From positions 8,620,501-8,684,500 of the forward strand of contig NC_059548.1 in assembly GCF_905220415.1 (NCBI RefSeq): 64,000 bases of DNA, read 5' to 3'. A model generated the notes under the pieces. It worked only from the letters and a program-made list of their open reading frames with translations, did no database searches and was not told the origin of the DNA. Source of the stretch: Colias croceus. Lineage: Eukaryota; Arthropoda; Insecta; Lepidoptera; Pieridae. Below are positions 13,676 to 25,282 of this stretch, piece by piece (position 1 is the stretch's first letter; every line of letters starts with the position of its first letter). A program made the translations under genes and the position numbers.

Positions 13676-13870
13676 AAATGCTTTATAAATATAATTTTTA
13701 AAGAATTAGACATATAAAACTGAAAGAGTAGATAGGTAAATTCGATGCTCTGACGGGATCACGTTTGGCCGAGTTAGGTCAGGCGTTCGCGTCGCCCCGG
13801 AATGACGAAAGACGCGGATTCGAATCCCGCCTCGCGATGTCATTTTGGTTATTCTTTAAAAATTCATAAC
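13676..13870 (+). mobile_element. SINE-like cassette with a tRNA-Ser/Leu-like head, copy 1
   Basis: The core GGCCGAGTTAGGTCAGGC (D-arm/A-box-like) and GATTCGAATCCCGCC (T-arm/B-box-like) resemble a degenerate class II tRNA. The anticodon arm is not normal. The core is flanked by partly inverted AAAGA(G)TAG / TTATTCTTTA sequences shared with the copy at 15005-15155. Confidence 0.6.
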
Positions 13871-14323
13871 AATAACAAGTTTCACTTGCTTAAAGAATAC
13901 TACCACTATCCACTGGGTATGTCTCACTATAGTGACCTCTTGAGTCACGTTAAAATAAACAAAAATAACCTCAATGATCGGCTTTGGAATGGACAAGCAT
14001 TTGCAAAACAAAGTTTTTTTAGCGGTCTCTATAACTTCAGTAATATTTTTAGAATTGATATTCGCAAATAAAAAAAAAATTCGTTAACACGTTGCGTTTT
14101 AAAGTAATCATTTGTGCCAAGTTTGTGCCTATTTCACAATGGTCAAGTAGCTGTCTCTTTCTTAATTTCAAATTTTAGAGATGGTATACCTATTATTACT
14201 TATGTTCCGAGTTACTAGAACATTGCGATAAGGCACAAAGTTTTCCTGCTCTTTTGATTCAATTTAAAATTGATTCGATTAATAAAGCACGACGTTTGAG
14301 AATTAACATACTTTATGAAATGA

Positions 14324-14399
14324 GGCAATCGCTAGGATAGACATAAACCAAAGAAGACGTAATGATGCAATCGCTAGGATAGACATAAACCAAAGAAGA
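14324..14399. repeat. 43-bp tandem duplication
   Basis: The block GCAATCGCTAGGATAGACAT plus 13 further bases occurs twice in direct order, 43 bases apart, with a short differing spacer. Confidence 0.95.
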
Positions 14400-15004
14400 A
14401 ATGTGAAAATAGATATTTTGAAATAAACAATAAAGAATAAGTAAAATGTTTTTTACCAAAATAAAATTTCGAATAGATTCTGTACGTTCGACAGTCAACA
14501 CTATATTTAAAATTTTACATGTAGACACCTTACTTAGTCAGCACCATTCCGATTTTTCATATAATCTTAATGAATATACACTCTTTTTCGTAAGTAAGTA
14601 AGGAAATAAAGTGCGGTCTCTGAGACTAAAATTTTTAACTGACTTCAAAAGGAAACTCTTACATTGGTCAAGACTATAATATTTAAGATACTATAATATA
14701 TTATACAGTGTGAAGTCGGTACCTAATGTAACTAGTAAATTCAGTGGCATCCTATTATATATTTACATCTTAGTTAACGGACTTGATTAGATACATATTT
14801 ACAAAGAGATATTTGATTATATATTGATATGAATAGATATTCGCTTACTTCATCTTCATCGTACTTACTATTAAAAGAGTTAATTTGAAACAGACTTGTG
14901 AATACAATATTGTTAATACAATAGCGATAATAAGTCTGAAAAGTGCTTCATTTTGGTTGAGATGGTTGTTAATCATCTCAATAGTTGGCGCACGGTGTGT
15001 CCCT

Positions 15005-15155
15005 TAGACACATAAAACTAAAAGAATAGAATAAATTGCTCTGGCGGGTCACGAGTGGCCGAGTTGGTCAGGCATCCGCCCCGGAATGGGGCGAAAGGAT
15101 GTGGGTTCGAGTCCCGCCTTGTGATCGAATTTTTTCTATTCTTTATAAATTTATA
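15005..15155 (+). mobile_element. SINE-like cassette with a tRNA-Ser/Leu-like head, copy 2
   Basis: The tRNA-like part, about 15047-15125, has a GTCACGA acceptor half that can pair with TTGTGAT using wobbles, a D-arm GGCCGAGTTGGTCAGGC and a T-arm GGGTTCGAGTCCCGCC. The anticodon region instead forms a CCCC/GGGG hairpin, so I do not call a functional tRNA. Flanks AAAAGAATAGAA and TTCTATTCTTTA are inverted repeats of each other. Confidence 0.65.
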
Positions 15156-15939
15156 CTTATTAACGCTTCGAAATATTAAGATGAAGAAGTATTGAAAATT
15201 AATGACAAAAGGTCAGTATTTAAAGGCGATTTAATTTATCGTGTTGATATTTCTTTTTGTATCAGCAATAATATAAATAATAAATAATAATATATACTAA
15301 TAATAATAATTAATATATAAGGATTTTTAAATAAAACTGCTGAATTATATTGCAAACTAATAAAATCAATTTGAATTTGTTTGTAATTTGAATTTCGAAG
15401 GTAGGTAAAATCTATTTTATTTCAATACTTTTCAAAAATTAGCAAGGTTAAAACCACACATTTTATTTTTATTTTGTTTTTTTTTTCAGTTATGAGCTTG
15501 AAGACTTACTTCTTTTTTTTCAAATGGCTACTCCCGATCCCAGTGAGTATAATTTTTACAAAATTTGATGTATCGTAGAAATTCGCTAGTGCACATAGAT
15601 TATTTTTACGAAAGATTAGAAAGTTTTTCGTTCCTAGTTACGTATGAAAAGTTAAATTTAAGTAGGTAATAAGTTTATTTTTATATGTAAATTCAGATCG
15701 TCGTTTTTTTTAAGTATAGACAACCGTGCGCGAGCGCACGCAATATATTTTAGTCTCATCAAAATTATAATTTTTTGGGAAACGTTTCATTATTTTTGTA
15801 ATTGTGATCAATTTACCTAGAAAGCCAGTAGAAAAAATTGTACACATAAATAATTAGAAAATTAAAAACATTATACTTAGATTATTAGATACACTTGTGC
15901 AAAGAAAAAAGCGTTGCATATACATAATATACATATAAA

Positions 15940-18900
15940 TAAAAATGCTCCAGACAATTTATTCCGTATCCAAGTCCCCAAACATAATATCGTCTAGCCC
16001 AAATTCGTCAGCACTTTGTATCTGTGAAATTATACCTTTTTTTCGAATTACTATTATTTTTGGCATATTTGTACCATAGTTTGTGATCGGTAGATGTAAT
16101 AAGAGAAGTATCAATACTATAGATGCGTTCAGAAACAGAGCAATTTGACGTTTATTTACATATACATAAGGTATTGTTTTACACGCACACATTGTAGCCG
16201 TGATTTATTTTTGAACTATTTTTGAACTAAGTATAACTAATATTTATGAACCTGTTAACTCCAATTGAGATATTTATAGACGAAAAACTTAATTTAAGAT
16301 GGATTTAAGATCGCTGTATGAAGATGCTCTTAATTTAAAGTAAATTTAAAACCGCCATTTGCAGATCCGGAGAGTATTGAAAAGATGCATGCAGACGTAC
16401 CTTGCTATCTTGATGGAACGGGATTCACGCCTTCCATTGTACCTGTAAATAAAAAAAAATAAGTAGGTGTTGATTAATTCTATCCAATTAATTGTATATG
16501 CCCCCTTAAGAAGTCTTTTAAATAAAAAACAAAAAAAAAATGTTTTTTCAAAACTACCCACCTTAAATCGGTTTGTATTTGACGCATTCTGGTTGCTCGA
16601 AATGATCATAGAAGTTGTCAGTCACGTACTGGCACATGAAGTAGGTGATGTGCCGCTTGATGATGGTGATGAAGATGTAGGAAACGACGATCTGGTAGTA
16701 GAAGCAGGCGAACTTGTTCATGTAGCTGAAGGTGATCGGCAGCTTGGGCATCTTGGTTAACTCTGTTTAAGATTGAGGGAGATTAATCCTTGTTTTATAA
16801 AATGACCGAAATATTTTTCACCTAATTATAAAATGCACGAAAATATTCAATCCTTAGTTTCTCTCTCTGAATTAAATAAATCCGTTTTTTAGAAAGTAAA
16901 GTTCAAGTCTGATGTTATTGGCCAGAATTAAATCGCCGATCGATATTTAAATTTGTATCGTATCAGAAGCGTATCAGTTATTTAAAAAACATAAGTAAAG
17001 TTTTGTTTTTTATCTGGCAGCATAGTTACTGTCAACATTTGAATATTAAAGTTCGTATCAATAAATTTACTGGCGAATTAAAGTTTCATTAAATGATAAA
17101 GTTATTCGCATCCTGAATCTAAGTTAAGAGCATGCGCCCGCGCATGTAATAGGTATGCTTAATTCAAATTCAATCAATTGATTTGAAATACTAAAAAAAT
17201 CCTAAACTATTGATATAATATAGGTAAGAGCCTAAATATATAAACGCGTACTGTTAACCGCATGAAGTGAATAGGTAAATGAGTAGGTAATATTATCTAT
17301 ACTTGTTAGCTATAATTTCGAAAGTAAAAAGGAAAAAATGACTAATATTAAAATTGCTTGATAAATTGGAAAAATTATTTAATAACACCTGTATTTATGG
17401 CCTATTCCTGCGCATACGCATGCGTTTATTATCTATAGACTCAGATAGCAACTCAATTGCTAGCAACCGCTTCGAAACCGTTCTTTCAATACGAAGCCAA
17501 CTGGCTACGCAAATCCACAATACCTAATTAGTATTTGGTATACGCTGATAATTGATTTGCGATCTAAAAAAAATGAAAATTGCTCGAATTAAAATTTATT
17601 AAATTATAAATATCTATTAGTAGTAATTATTAGTAGTTAAATTATAAGTATTAGTATTTATAAATATTATAAATATTGTTATATTATAAATTAGAAAGAA
17701 ACTCAAAGAGGGGAGGGGGGAGGGGGGAGTGGACAATTAAGTTTTTTTTTTTTTTGGAAATGTAAAAAAATATGAACGCGCAAGAAATGAATGTATTGAT
17801 TTGATTTCAATTAAATATTGATACCAAAATAAATATGATTATCATCCTGTTCGACGCTTGCTAATCAGCAGCGGGTGGGGGGCGTGGAGGAGAAACTTGG
17901 TAGGTATATGATCAACTTATGTAAGGAGGAGGGGGAGGGACATAACAAGCAAGGGGGGAGGGGGGACCAACAAATTAAAACCTAGCGAATATTTCGCTTA
18001 GATTTTTTCAACCCACCAAAGGTCAAAGGGTGTGAGGGGGTAGGGTAGGTAGGTAGATCAATCGACTTACTCAAGGGGGAGGGGGAGGAACACATCACTC
18101 AAGGGGGGAGGGGGGACCAACATATTAAAACTTGGCGAATATATTTCGCAATGATTTTTTTTAAGGTCAGTGGGTGTTGTGGGGTGGGGGAATAGATAGG
18201 TAGGTATTTGACCTAATTATGTAAGGGGGAGGGGGGAAGATTACATAATGAAAAGGGAGAACCGGTATATAAAAACTAAGTCAACATTTCGCATAGATAT
18301 TTCAAATGGAAAATTACAGCAGAAGATCGTAAAAGCCTTCATTTTATTTCATTTCATCTTTAAAGATATTAAAATTAATAACAGGATAATAATAATTAAT
18401 GATATTGCTTTTTATAATTTGCTCTATTCAATATATTTTTTCTGAGGCAGAATTTTTGTCAAAATATAATAAATTAGAATTCAACGTAGCGGAAAGCGCG
18501 AAAAAAATCATCGCACTTTTTTAGAAATAGAGATAAGTTAAATAGGTACCTATAAATTTTAATAATTTTCTATTTTCTATTTTACGTCCTGGAATGCAAC
18601 GTAAGTTTATTAGCATGAAATATTAAAGCAGAATTTTACTAATTTCTTCTTTGTTCTTGACACAAAATGTAACGTAGGTACCTAATTTTTTGTACCATAA
18701 AAAATTTAAGAAGAATTAGATATTAAATATCATATAAAATAAAAAATTTAGTATTTTTTAGAGAGCTTTTTACAATTTTCGGCGGTAAATATTGAAAATA
18801 ACCTACAGTTCAAACTGATACTTCACGACGTGGTGGGCGTGGCGACCGACACGCCTTACCGCGTTTGACCTGTTGCTTTTAGTTGAATCGGCTTAACTTT

Positions 18901-19614
18901 CGTAAACATGTTTATGCGTATAAACTTTTGCAATTTTTTTTAGAAAACGCGCTTGCCCAGTATATTTTTACACGAACAAATTTTAAATTAGAGAAAAAAG
19001 TTTAAAAAAATTAAGGTACGAAATTAAATTAAAATACATAAAGTACAATTTAAAACTATGAAAGTTTCACAAAAATAGAAGAAATCATAATTTTGTTACA
19101 AAATTTCTGCAAGAAAATTTTTATGCATAAAGAACAAGTGCAACAAAATATTAAAAGAAAATTATATATTTCAAATGTTATAAGACAAAAAATGGAATAA
19201 ACAGAATAATTTAATTTTTCCTTCAAAAAACGCTCTGAACAAAAATAAATTTTACAAAAACAAAATTAAACAATTGAAAATATTAATGAAAATAACGCTA
19301 AAAATGAAAATAAAGTAATACTTACCAAATCCTGAAGAACCGGGAAAATTGGAATTTTAATGGACAAAAACAATATTAAATTTAAATAATTCGCCACAAA
19401 AATCGGAGGTTTGCCGCTAAAAAATCGGCAGAAAAAGGAGCGCAAAAATTTAAAATGGAAAGAGAATTTTCCGAAATACTGAGGAAAATCAGAAAAATCT
19501 GATGAAAATTCAGAAATAATGAAAGCACTGACTCTAGTTAAAATGAGCAAGAGGCAGACTAGCAGAGTTTCTTTTTGATTTCAGTGATAACTCTTCGGCG
19601 ACTAGTCCAGGACT
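15940..19614 (-). CDS. Unrecognised 62-residue membrane-type microprotein gene, four-exon model
   Basis: I do not recognise this family. The coding part is 16563-16751: a 62-codon ORF starting MPKLPITFSYMNKF and ending ECVKYKPI. Residues about 14-33 form a hydrophobic segment rich in Tyr, Phe and Ile, followed by KRH, so a single-pass membrane or membrane-associated peptide is likely. Codons are strongly C-ending (ATC, TAC, TTC, ACC, AAG) in an AT-rich locus, which argues for real, highly expressed coding sequence. Model: exon 1 19614-19326, non-coding and lacking any ATG over 289 nt, with donor GTAAGT; exon 2 16762-16562 with acceptor AAACAG just before AGTTAACCAAGATG; exon 3 16442-16401 (donor GTACGT); exon 4 from 16021 to about 15940, with AATAAA at 15957-15962. 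The stop lies 2 bases from the exon 2 end, so exons 3 and 4 would be 3' UTR. They might instead code in another isoform: exon 4 can read IQSADEFGLDDIMFGDLDTE and stop. The exon chain is inferred. Confidence 0.65.
17700..18260. repeat. G-rich minisatellite, about 150-bp unit, three copies
   Basis: Repeated blocks of AAGGGGGAGGGGGAGG and CAAGGGGGGAGGGGGGACC are followed by a shared AT-rich half (CGAATATTTCGC). They start near 17922, 18073 and 18222. The G runs could form quadruplexes on the plus strand. The array lies in intron 1 of the microprotein gene model. Confidence 0.85.
18835..18860. promoter_or_regulatory. GC-box/KLF-like cluster in intron 1
   Basis: GTGGGCGTGGCGACCGACACGCC holds two opposed GGCGTG-type motifs inside AT-rich intron sequence. 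A regulatory role is inferred from composition and position only. Confidence 0.3.
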
Positions 19615-19646
19615 GACGGAGGGCCAAAGCGCGGCGCTCTTATATA
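19614..19646 (-). promoter_or_regulatory. TATA plus initiator core promoter of the microprotein gene
   Basis: On the minus strand TATATAAG (19646-19639) is followed by TCAGTC with its A at 19614, 32 bases from the start of TATA. This is canonical spacing for an arthropod TATA/Inr promoter. The surrounding sequence is unusually GC-rich for this locus. Confidence 0.75.
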
Positions 19647-20577
19647 GGTGCATCCACCCGGGGGGTGGTATGACGCAAGAGCACCCCCCCAACCTGTAGC
19701 TGTGTTGCACTCCAACTTTTGGGGAGGAAACCACCCCTACACCCCTTCCACCCATCGAATTTACAAAGATTATAAAAACTAACAACTATCGCGGATATTT
19801 CACAACATATTTTGCGTTTAAATTACGTTTAACCTTTAAAAAGTTTATTTTGAGTATTAGACTAGTTTTTTCTTCCAAAATTAGCCACTTATTTATTAAT
19901 AACCGACCATTTAAAAAAACTAATTATTTAGGAAAAATTATATTGTTAAAAAATATTACTTCTGTCGGTCGTTATCTTTTATTATATGTAAAATACTTTT
20001 ATATTAACATAAATTTAATTCAAATATATATAAATAAAATATTACATTAACAAAAAGTTATCCAATGATAGGTCAAGGTCAAATTGAATGTATAAGACAC
20101 TCGGAACATTGTATTGATCCTTCGAGCCGGAAAAACTTGGATCTTTATAAATATGAATTTGAATAAAATATTTATTTATTTTATTATAATGTACTTGGAG
20201 ATAGTTTTAACTTTGAACTAAGAATATTCAATAACTTTATTACATTATTATTACTTTCTATAAAATACATAAAGAAATAATAACTAATATTTTTTAATTG
20301 TAAGGTTATCCAACGTCTCCCAATTTACGCAATTATTTTTCCTTTGTAAATTCTTCCTTTAATAATATTTTTATTTATTATATAAAATTCATTTAGAGAT
20401 ATTTTGTGGCATACAAATATATGTTCATTACCTAAAATGTCTGATCAATATTGCGCTTTAATCTATGATAAATCCTTTTACAAATAAATTACAAAATCGA
20501 TATGCATAACATACATAATAATACGTTCTATACAAATATCAGTCCGATTTCTGGGAATTTTACAAAGCTCACACAAT

Positions 20578-20640
20578 GAAGGAGGGCGGGCCACGCCCTC
20601 TCACAAGCCCCACCCACCGAACGCCCCTTATCCCACCCGA
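20578..20640. promoter_or_regulatory. GC-rich block with GC-box-like motifs upstream of the microprotein promoter
   Basis: GGAGGGCGGGCCACGCCCTC followed by further CCCCACCCACC motifs, a sharp GC-rich island about 1 kb upstream of the TATA promoter at 19640. It shares GGCGTGG/CCACGCC with the intronic cluster at 18835. Possible enhancer; this is inference. Confidence 0.3.
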
Positions 20641-22780
20641 CGGAAATTATATTTTTTGGAATTTATCTTTCCTAGAAATTAATCGATTCGGCTTAGCACT
20701 TACGCTTTACTACTTCCATTTTACACGTGTATTTTGTTAGTACTTTTCAGCATATAATCGAAATATAATGAGAGCTTCCTTTTCTTTGCTTGTTCTAGTT
20801 ATTATATACGTTTAATTGACTGTAAAAATAAATAAATGGACACTAAACTTGACCTAGATTTTTTAAAAATGACATAACATCAGCGGCTTTCATGAAATAC
20901 CTACGGCAAAATAGTTAGCAGCGACCGCATTTGTGTTACCTACCTACTTACTTTCTGAACGAATACAGGAAAATGATTCAATCATTTCTATCTGTAATTT
21001 AATTAGAGGATTGTTTCGTATGATCATTTTATTAGAATTATCGTCAGAGCCGTCGTTGCTGAGGGTAAATTTAGCAAATCTTTTATTAATCGAAAGTTAT
21101 TCATGGAGGGATCATTAGGTGTTATTTAGGGATATAAAATATTTCTTCAGCTTATCTATATTAGATATTCTCCTTATATACATGATAAGTTATTTTGATC
21201 CGAGGTCTTCAAAATCTGAGTAGGAACTTGCTACAAACCTAAATAAGTAAGGCGTTAATTTTAAAGGCGTAGGTACCCAGGTAGGTACATAAATCTATGG
21301 TCTATAATATAGGTATATAAATCTATGAAAATTAAGTTCCGACTGATTTGCGGACTTTCCTAATACCATTTGGAAAGCTTTTTATTTTTTTTTTCAATAC
21401 AATCTTCTATTTTAGTATCATCAACAATCAAATTTATGCGTAAGTAGATAAATCTTATGTTGTGAAGTACATAATACTAAGTAGTAGGTAATTATATATA
21501 TCTAGCATAGATACTGATAAATTAAAAAAATAAAATTTTCGTCATGATGCACTAAAAAGTATATATATATTTTATCCAAGCGTTCGCTTTGTTAAAACAA
21601 CTGTGAATTTGTGTCTCTGTCTGTGTGTCTGTCTTACTAAAATCATTTAATTAAATTGATTTACTAATTTAAATTTAAATTTTCAAAACTCTACATATTA
21701 CCTACCTAACCTCAAAATTAACGACTGTTGCAATTTGAAAAAACAATTCCTTTTTTCCTTTGCTATAATATTATCTGTAGTTCCTAATTAACATTTATTT
21801 CTTCTGTAAAACAGGACAAAACGAAATAGGCATATTCTAATTACGCTCCAAAATATGTGGGTGTTTCATAACCAGCTTTGAATATTGTAATGACAACTGG
21901 GTCAGATATACCTACCCATAATACTATTACCTTGTATCAATTAGGTATCGTGATTGTCCGTCCAGGATAATTGGATCATGGATGTGGGTGTATTTATCCC
22001 TGTATACCTACGTGAATAATACTTACACACTTTATTACGGAATTTGTAATACACAAATTAGAACAGGCATTGTTTATGCAGAATGCATGTACAGGACAAA
22101 ATTCAAATTCATGGAACTCTAACATTCACTATGGAGAATTTAATTAATTATCTAATAATTAATTAAGACGCAAATAAATAGGTATCTACCATAAGTCATA
22201 ACCTACCTATTTATTTGCGTCGAAATCCATAGGTACATAATTATTATTACGGGTAATAAATTAATACAGAAATTCAAATTCAAAATTCAAATCAATTCAT
22301 AGGTAAGTACAAGAGAGTTCCTTTCCGTTCATTTAATTATTTGTAATTTGTATGCTTATAAAAAAACTTATAGGAACAAAACAAAGAACCGTTGATGATT
22401 TGTCAATGCACGTAGAGGTAGGTATAATACCTATAGGTATTTAGGTACCCAGTACCCTCATTTTAATTGCGATAGTCGATATCCATTGCAGGTACTAGGC
22501 TAATAGGGCGGCCAAATTGAATAGCTCGAACCTATTACGATTGATGAAGTTCATTTCTCGTATCTTGTATAAGTAATCTACCCTCATATTGTAATATTAT
22601 CAGTATAAATAGGTCGATAAATATGGATTTAAAATTAATCTAATAGTTTTTGATTAGTAACTACCTACTAACTGATTAATAGTTACTGATTTTGTATCTC
22701 TTCAGACATTTTTATTACAATTTATAAAGTGCGTAGTTTCATGAAGTTTCGAATTACACGTAATTACACTTATCTACTTA
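20641..22780. other. AT-rich DNA, no gene seen
   Basis: No coding ORF or RNA gene is supportable. The only clear structure is the hairpin at 22167-22221. Confidence 0.5.
22167..22221. repeat. Perfect 18-bp hairpin
   Basis: Arms GACGCAAATAAATAGGTA (22167-22184) and its exact complement (22204-22221) around a 19-base loop. I see no flanking target duplication. Confidence 0.85.
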
Positions 22781-22787
22781 AATTAAA

Positions 22788-23008
22788 TCCTACTAATATT
22801 ATAAATGCGAAAGTTTGTATGTATGTATGGATGTTTGTTACTCTTTCACGTAAAAACTACTGAACCGATTACAATGAAATTTAGCACACATATAGAGGGT
22901 AACTTGGATTAACACATAGGATAGTTTTTATCCCGGAAATCCCACGGGAACGTGAACTATGCGGGTTTTCCTTTGCAAACGCGGGAGAAGCCGTGGGCGG
23001 AAATCTAG
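22788..23008 (+). mobile_element. Helitron-like element (CTAG family 1), complete
   Basis: Starts TCCTACTAATATTATAAATG and ends GGGCGGAAATCTAG. About 221 bp, non-coding. The conserved TC start and CTAG end with no target duplication are typical of Helitron-like insertions. Confidence 0.85.
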
Positions 23009-23283
23009 TATTAAATATGAACGGCTCATTTTTAGCTAATACCTTATTGAAATTTCATGCCCCTCACCCACATTTATAGAAGTTTCTACAAACATCTTCC
23101 TACCTATCAGAATGTTTATAAATTATAACATTTTTAGGAAAAATAATAACCTCACATTGCAAATGGTTTTCAAATATTACTTCATTTGATCTATTTTAGG
23201 GTGTATTGATTTAAGGATTACCGGTTTACCATCAGGTACCTAATATCGCTAATTGGCTAGTTCATAACAAGCTTTATGGAATA

Positions 23284-23514
23284 CTAGTTTTTCGCCCGCG
23301 GCTTCGCCCTCGCAGTCAAAGAAAAACCCGCATAGTTCCCGTTCCCGTGGAATTTCCGGAATTGCGTCATTTTCCCGGGATGAAAAGTAGCCTATGTCCT
23401 TTCTCGGGTATCAAATATCTCCATACCAAATTTCATGAAAATTGGTTCAGTAGTTTAGACGTGATTGAGTAACAGACAGACAGACAGAGTTACTTTCGCA
23501 TTTATAATATATTA
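23284..23514 (-). mobile_element. Helitron-like element (CTAG family 1), reverse, first of a tandem pair
   Basis: Begins CTAGTTTTTCGCCCGCGG. The end with the AATATATTA block runs directly into the next copy. Confidence 0.8.
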
Positions 23515-23721
23515 CTAGCTTTCCGCCCACGGCTTCGCGTGCGTTTTCAAAGAAAATTTGTTCCCGTAGGATTTCCGGGATAAAACCTATCCTATGTCCT
23601 TTCTCGGGTATCAAATATCTCCATACCAAATTTCATGAAAATTGGTTCAGTAGTTTAGGCGTGATTGAGTAACAGACAGACAGACAGAGTTACTTTCGCA
23701 TTTATAATATTATAGTATGGA
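23515..23721 (-). mobile_element. Helitron-like element (CTAG family 1), reverse, second of a tandem pair
   Basis: Begins CTAGCTTTCCGCCCACGG and ends AGTATGGA (reverse of TCCATACT). It is joined head to tail with the preceding copy. Confidence 0.8.
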
Positions 23722-25282
23722 TTTTTATATAGCTCTACCAGACCTTAACTAGGTACGGAAATTATTTTTAGCTACGGCTTATATCAGCTGAAACATTTTT
23801 CTTATTCGAGTTTTGTTGTTGCTAACCCATAGTATAACATGTAAGTAGATAGGTATATCTATAATATTAAAAGCATACCTAAGTAGTTTGTAAAAACTTT
23901 GTCAATTTGAAGAAACCTACATAGTATTTTCGACCATATTATCATATATACCGTATATTCGACCTTTATGTGCCTTAAATGCTTCTTAGATTAATTAATT
24001 AGCTTTGAATTCACATTTATGACATCAGAATATAGTCGATCCTATTCTTTGTTGAATCTACATGATTATGTGCCTACCTAGGTATACCATGCGATCTTAT
24101 TGAGAAAAAATTGTTATTTTTCCATTGCTACGTTTAATAAGAACCTTAGGTATTATATATTTATTATACCCAGTTTAATACTCCTAAGTTCTTAGACATA
24201 ACAATTTACAAGAATGGAAAATTATCTTTTTCGTTTGATAGTCATAACAATTTTCCCTTAATGCTTGCGTGGGTAGGTACTAAATAATTGCCCTTCTTAT
24301 AGAATACGGCCCTGGAAAAACATCCCACTTATTTTCTTATACTTAATTCTCAAATACGAATATTACAGCTAATAATAATAATTATTAGTCTATATCAGAA
24401 ACAATAACTATATGAATAAGCACAGATAACATAGAATAATAGTGATATGTCTAGATAATATCTAATAGTGGCTAAAAATTCTTTGAAAATATTTTTTAAG
24501 CATTGCCAAATTGCCCAATATTTAGGATTCGAATTACCTGATTGATTTCTGGTTTTATTTGAGTTTCTTGTCGAATTGTTGCAAGGCAGTTTTAGTAGAT
24601 AAGCAGATAAATAACTCGACAATTTGTTTTGATTGTGAATGAATCGTTCGCATTTTGGTGTGTGTATTTGTTGAATTTGATATTTTTTTCATTGAATAAA
24701 TTAGGTAGGTACTAAGTAGGTACTAACCTAATGATTCATTTAACATTAAAATATATAAATAAAACACGTTCTTTTTTGTGATATAAAAATAAAATTTATT
24801 ACACATTTATATAAGTAACACCATTAACTATTAAAAAGATATAAACAAGCACCATTATCTTTTACCAATATTTTACAAACTTCCTTCCACCAATCGCATT
24901 TTATTACGATTTTAATTTTACAATGCATTCATTTCTACTTTTAGACTTTGGAATGTTCAGATATTAATACTATCGAAATTATTCAATACCTAAGTATGTA
25001 AATTAAAAATTCTCGTTAATACAAAATGCGAAAAAAATTGTCACATTGACTCAACTGCTTATTAATTATTTTCATAAAAATTGTATCAAAATCGTTAAAA
25101 TCACAGTAAAAAATCTCAATAAAAATGTATATAATTAATATAGAAAAACACAATAATAATAAAAAATAATTTGATATAAAAACAAAAACCTCTTCACAAA
25201 GTTTAAAAGACAAGAAGACTTTCTTAAAAAAAAATAAACATATATTATTGTCAACTTAACTAATAAATACACCATGCTTTGT
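23722..25282. other. AT-rich DNA, no gene seen
   Basis: No gene is supportable. The right end, from about 24780, probably includes the 3' UTR of the glutathione S-transferase gene, but I cannot fix a polyadenylation site. Confidence 0.45.

Noticed and set aside
15047..15125. Functional tRNA gene
   Set aside because: The D- and T-arms are tRNA-like, but the anticodon arm cannot form normally, and the sequence recurs with shared flanks, so it is a repeat.
16467..16760. 97-codon plus-strand ORF with an acidic Val/Asp-rich tail
   Set aside because: It is antisense to the well-biased 62-codon microprotein frame. Its composition is the mirror of C-ending codons on the other strand.
19266..19550. 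94-codon minus-strand ORF across the leader exon
   Set aside because: It starts from a non-ATG codon, is Phe/Ser low-complexity, and runs through the GTAAGT donor. The exon has no ATG and is better read as 5' UTR.
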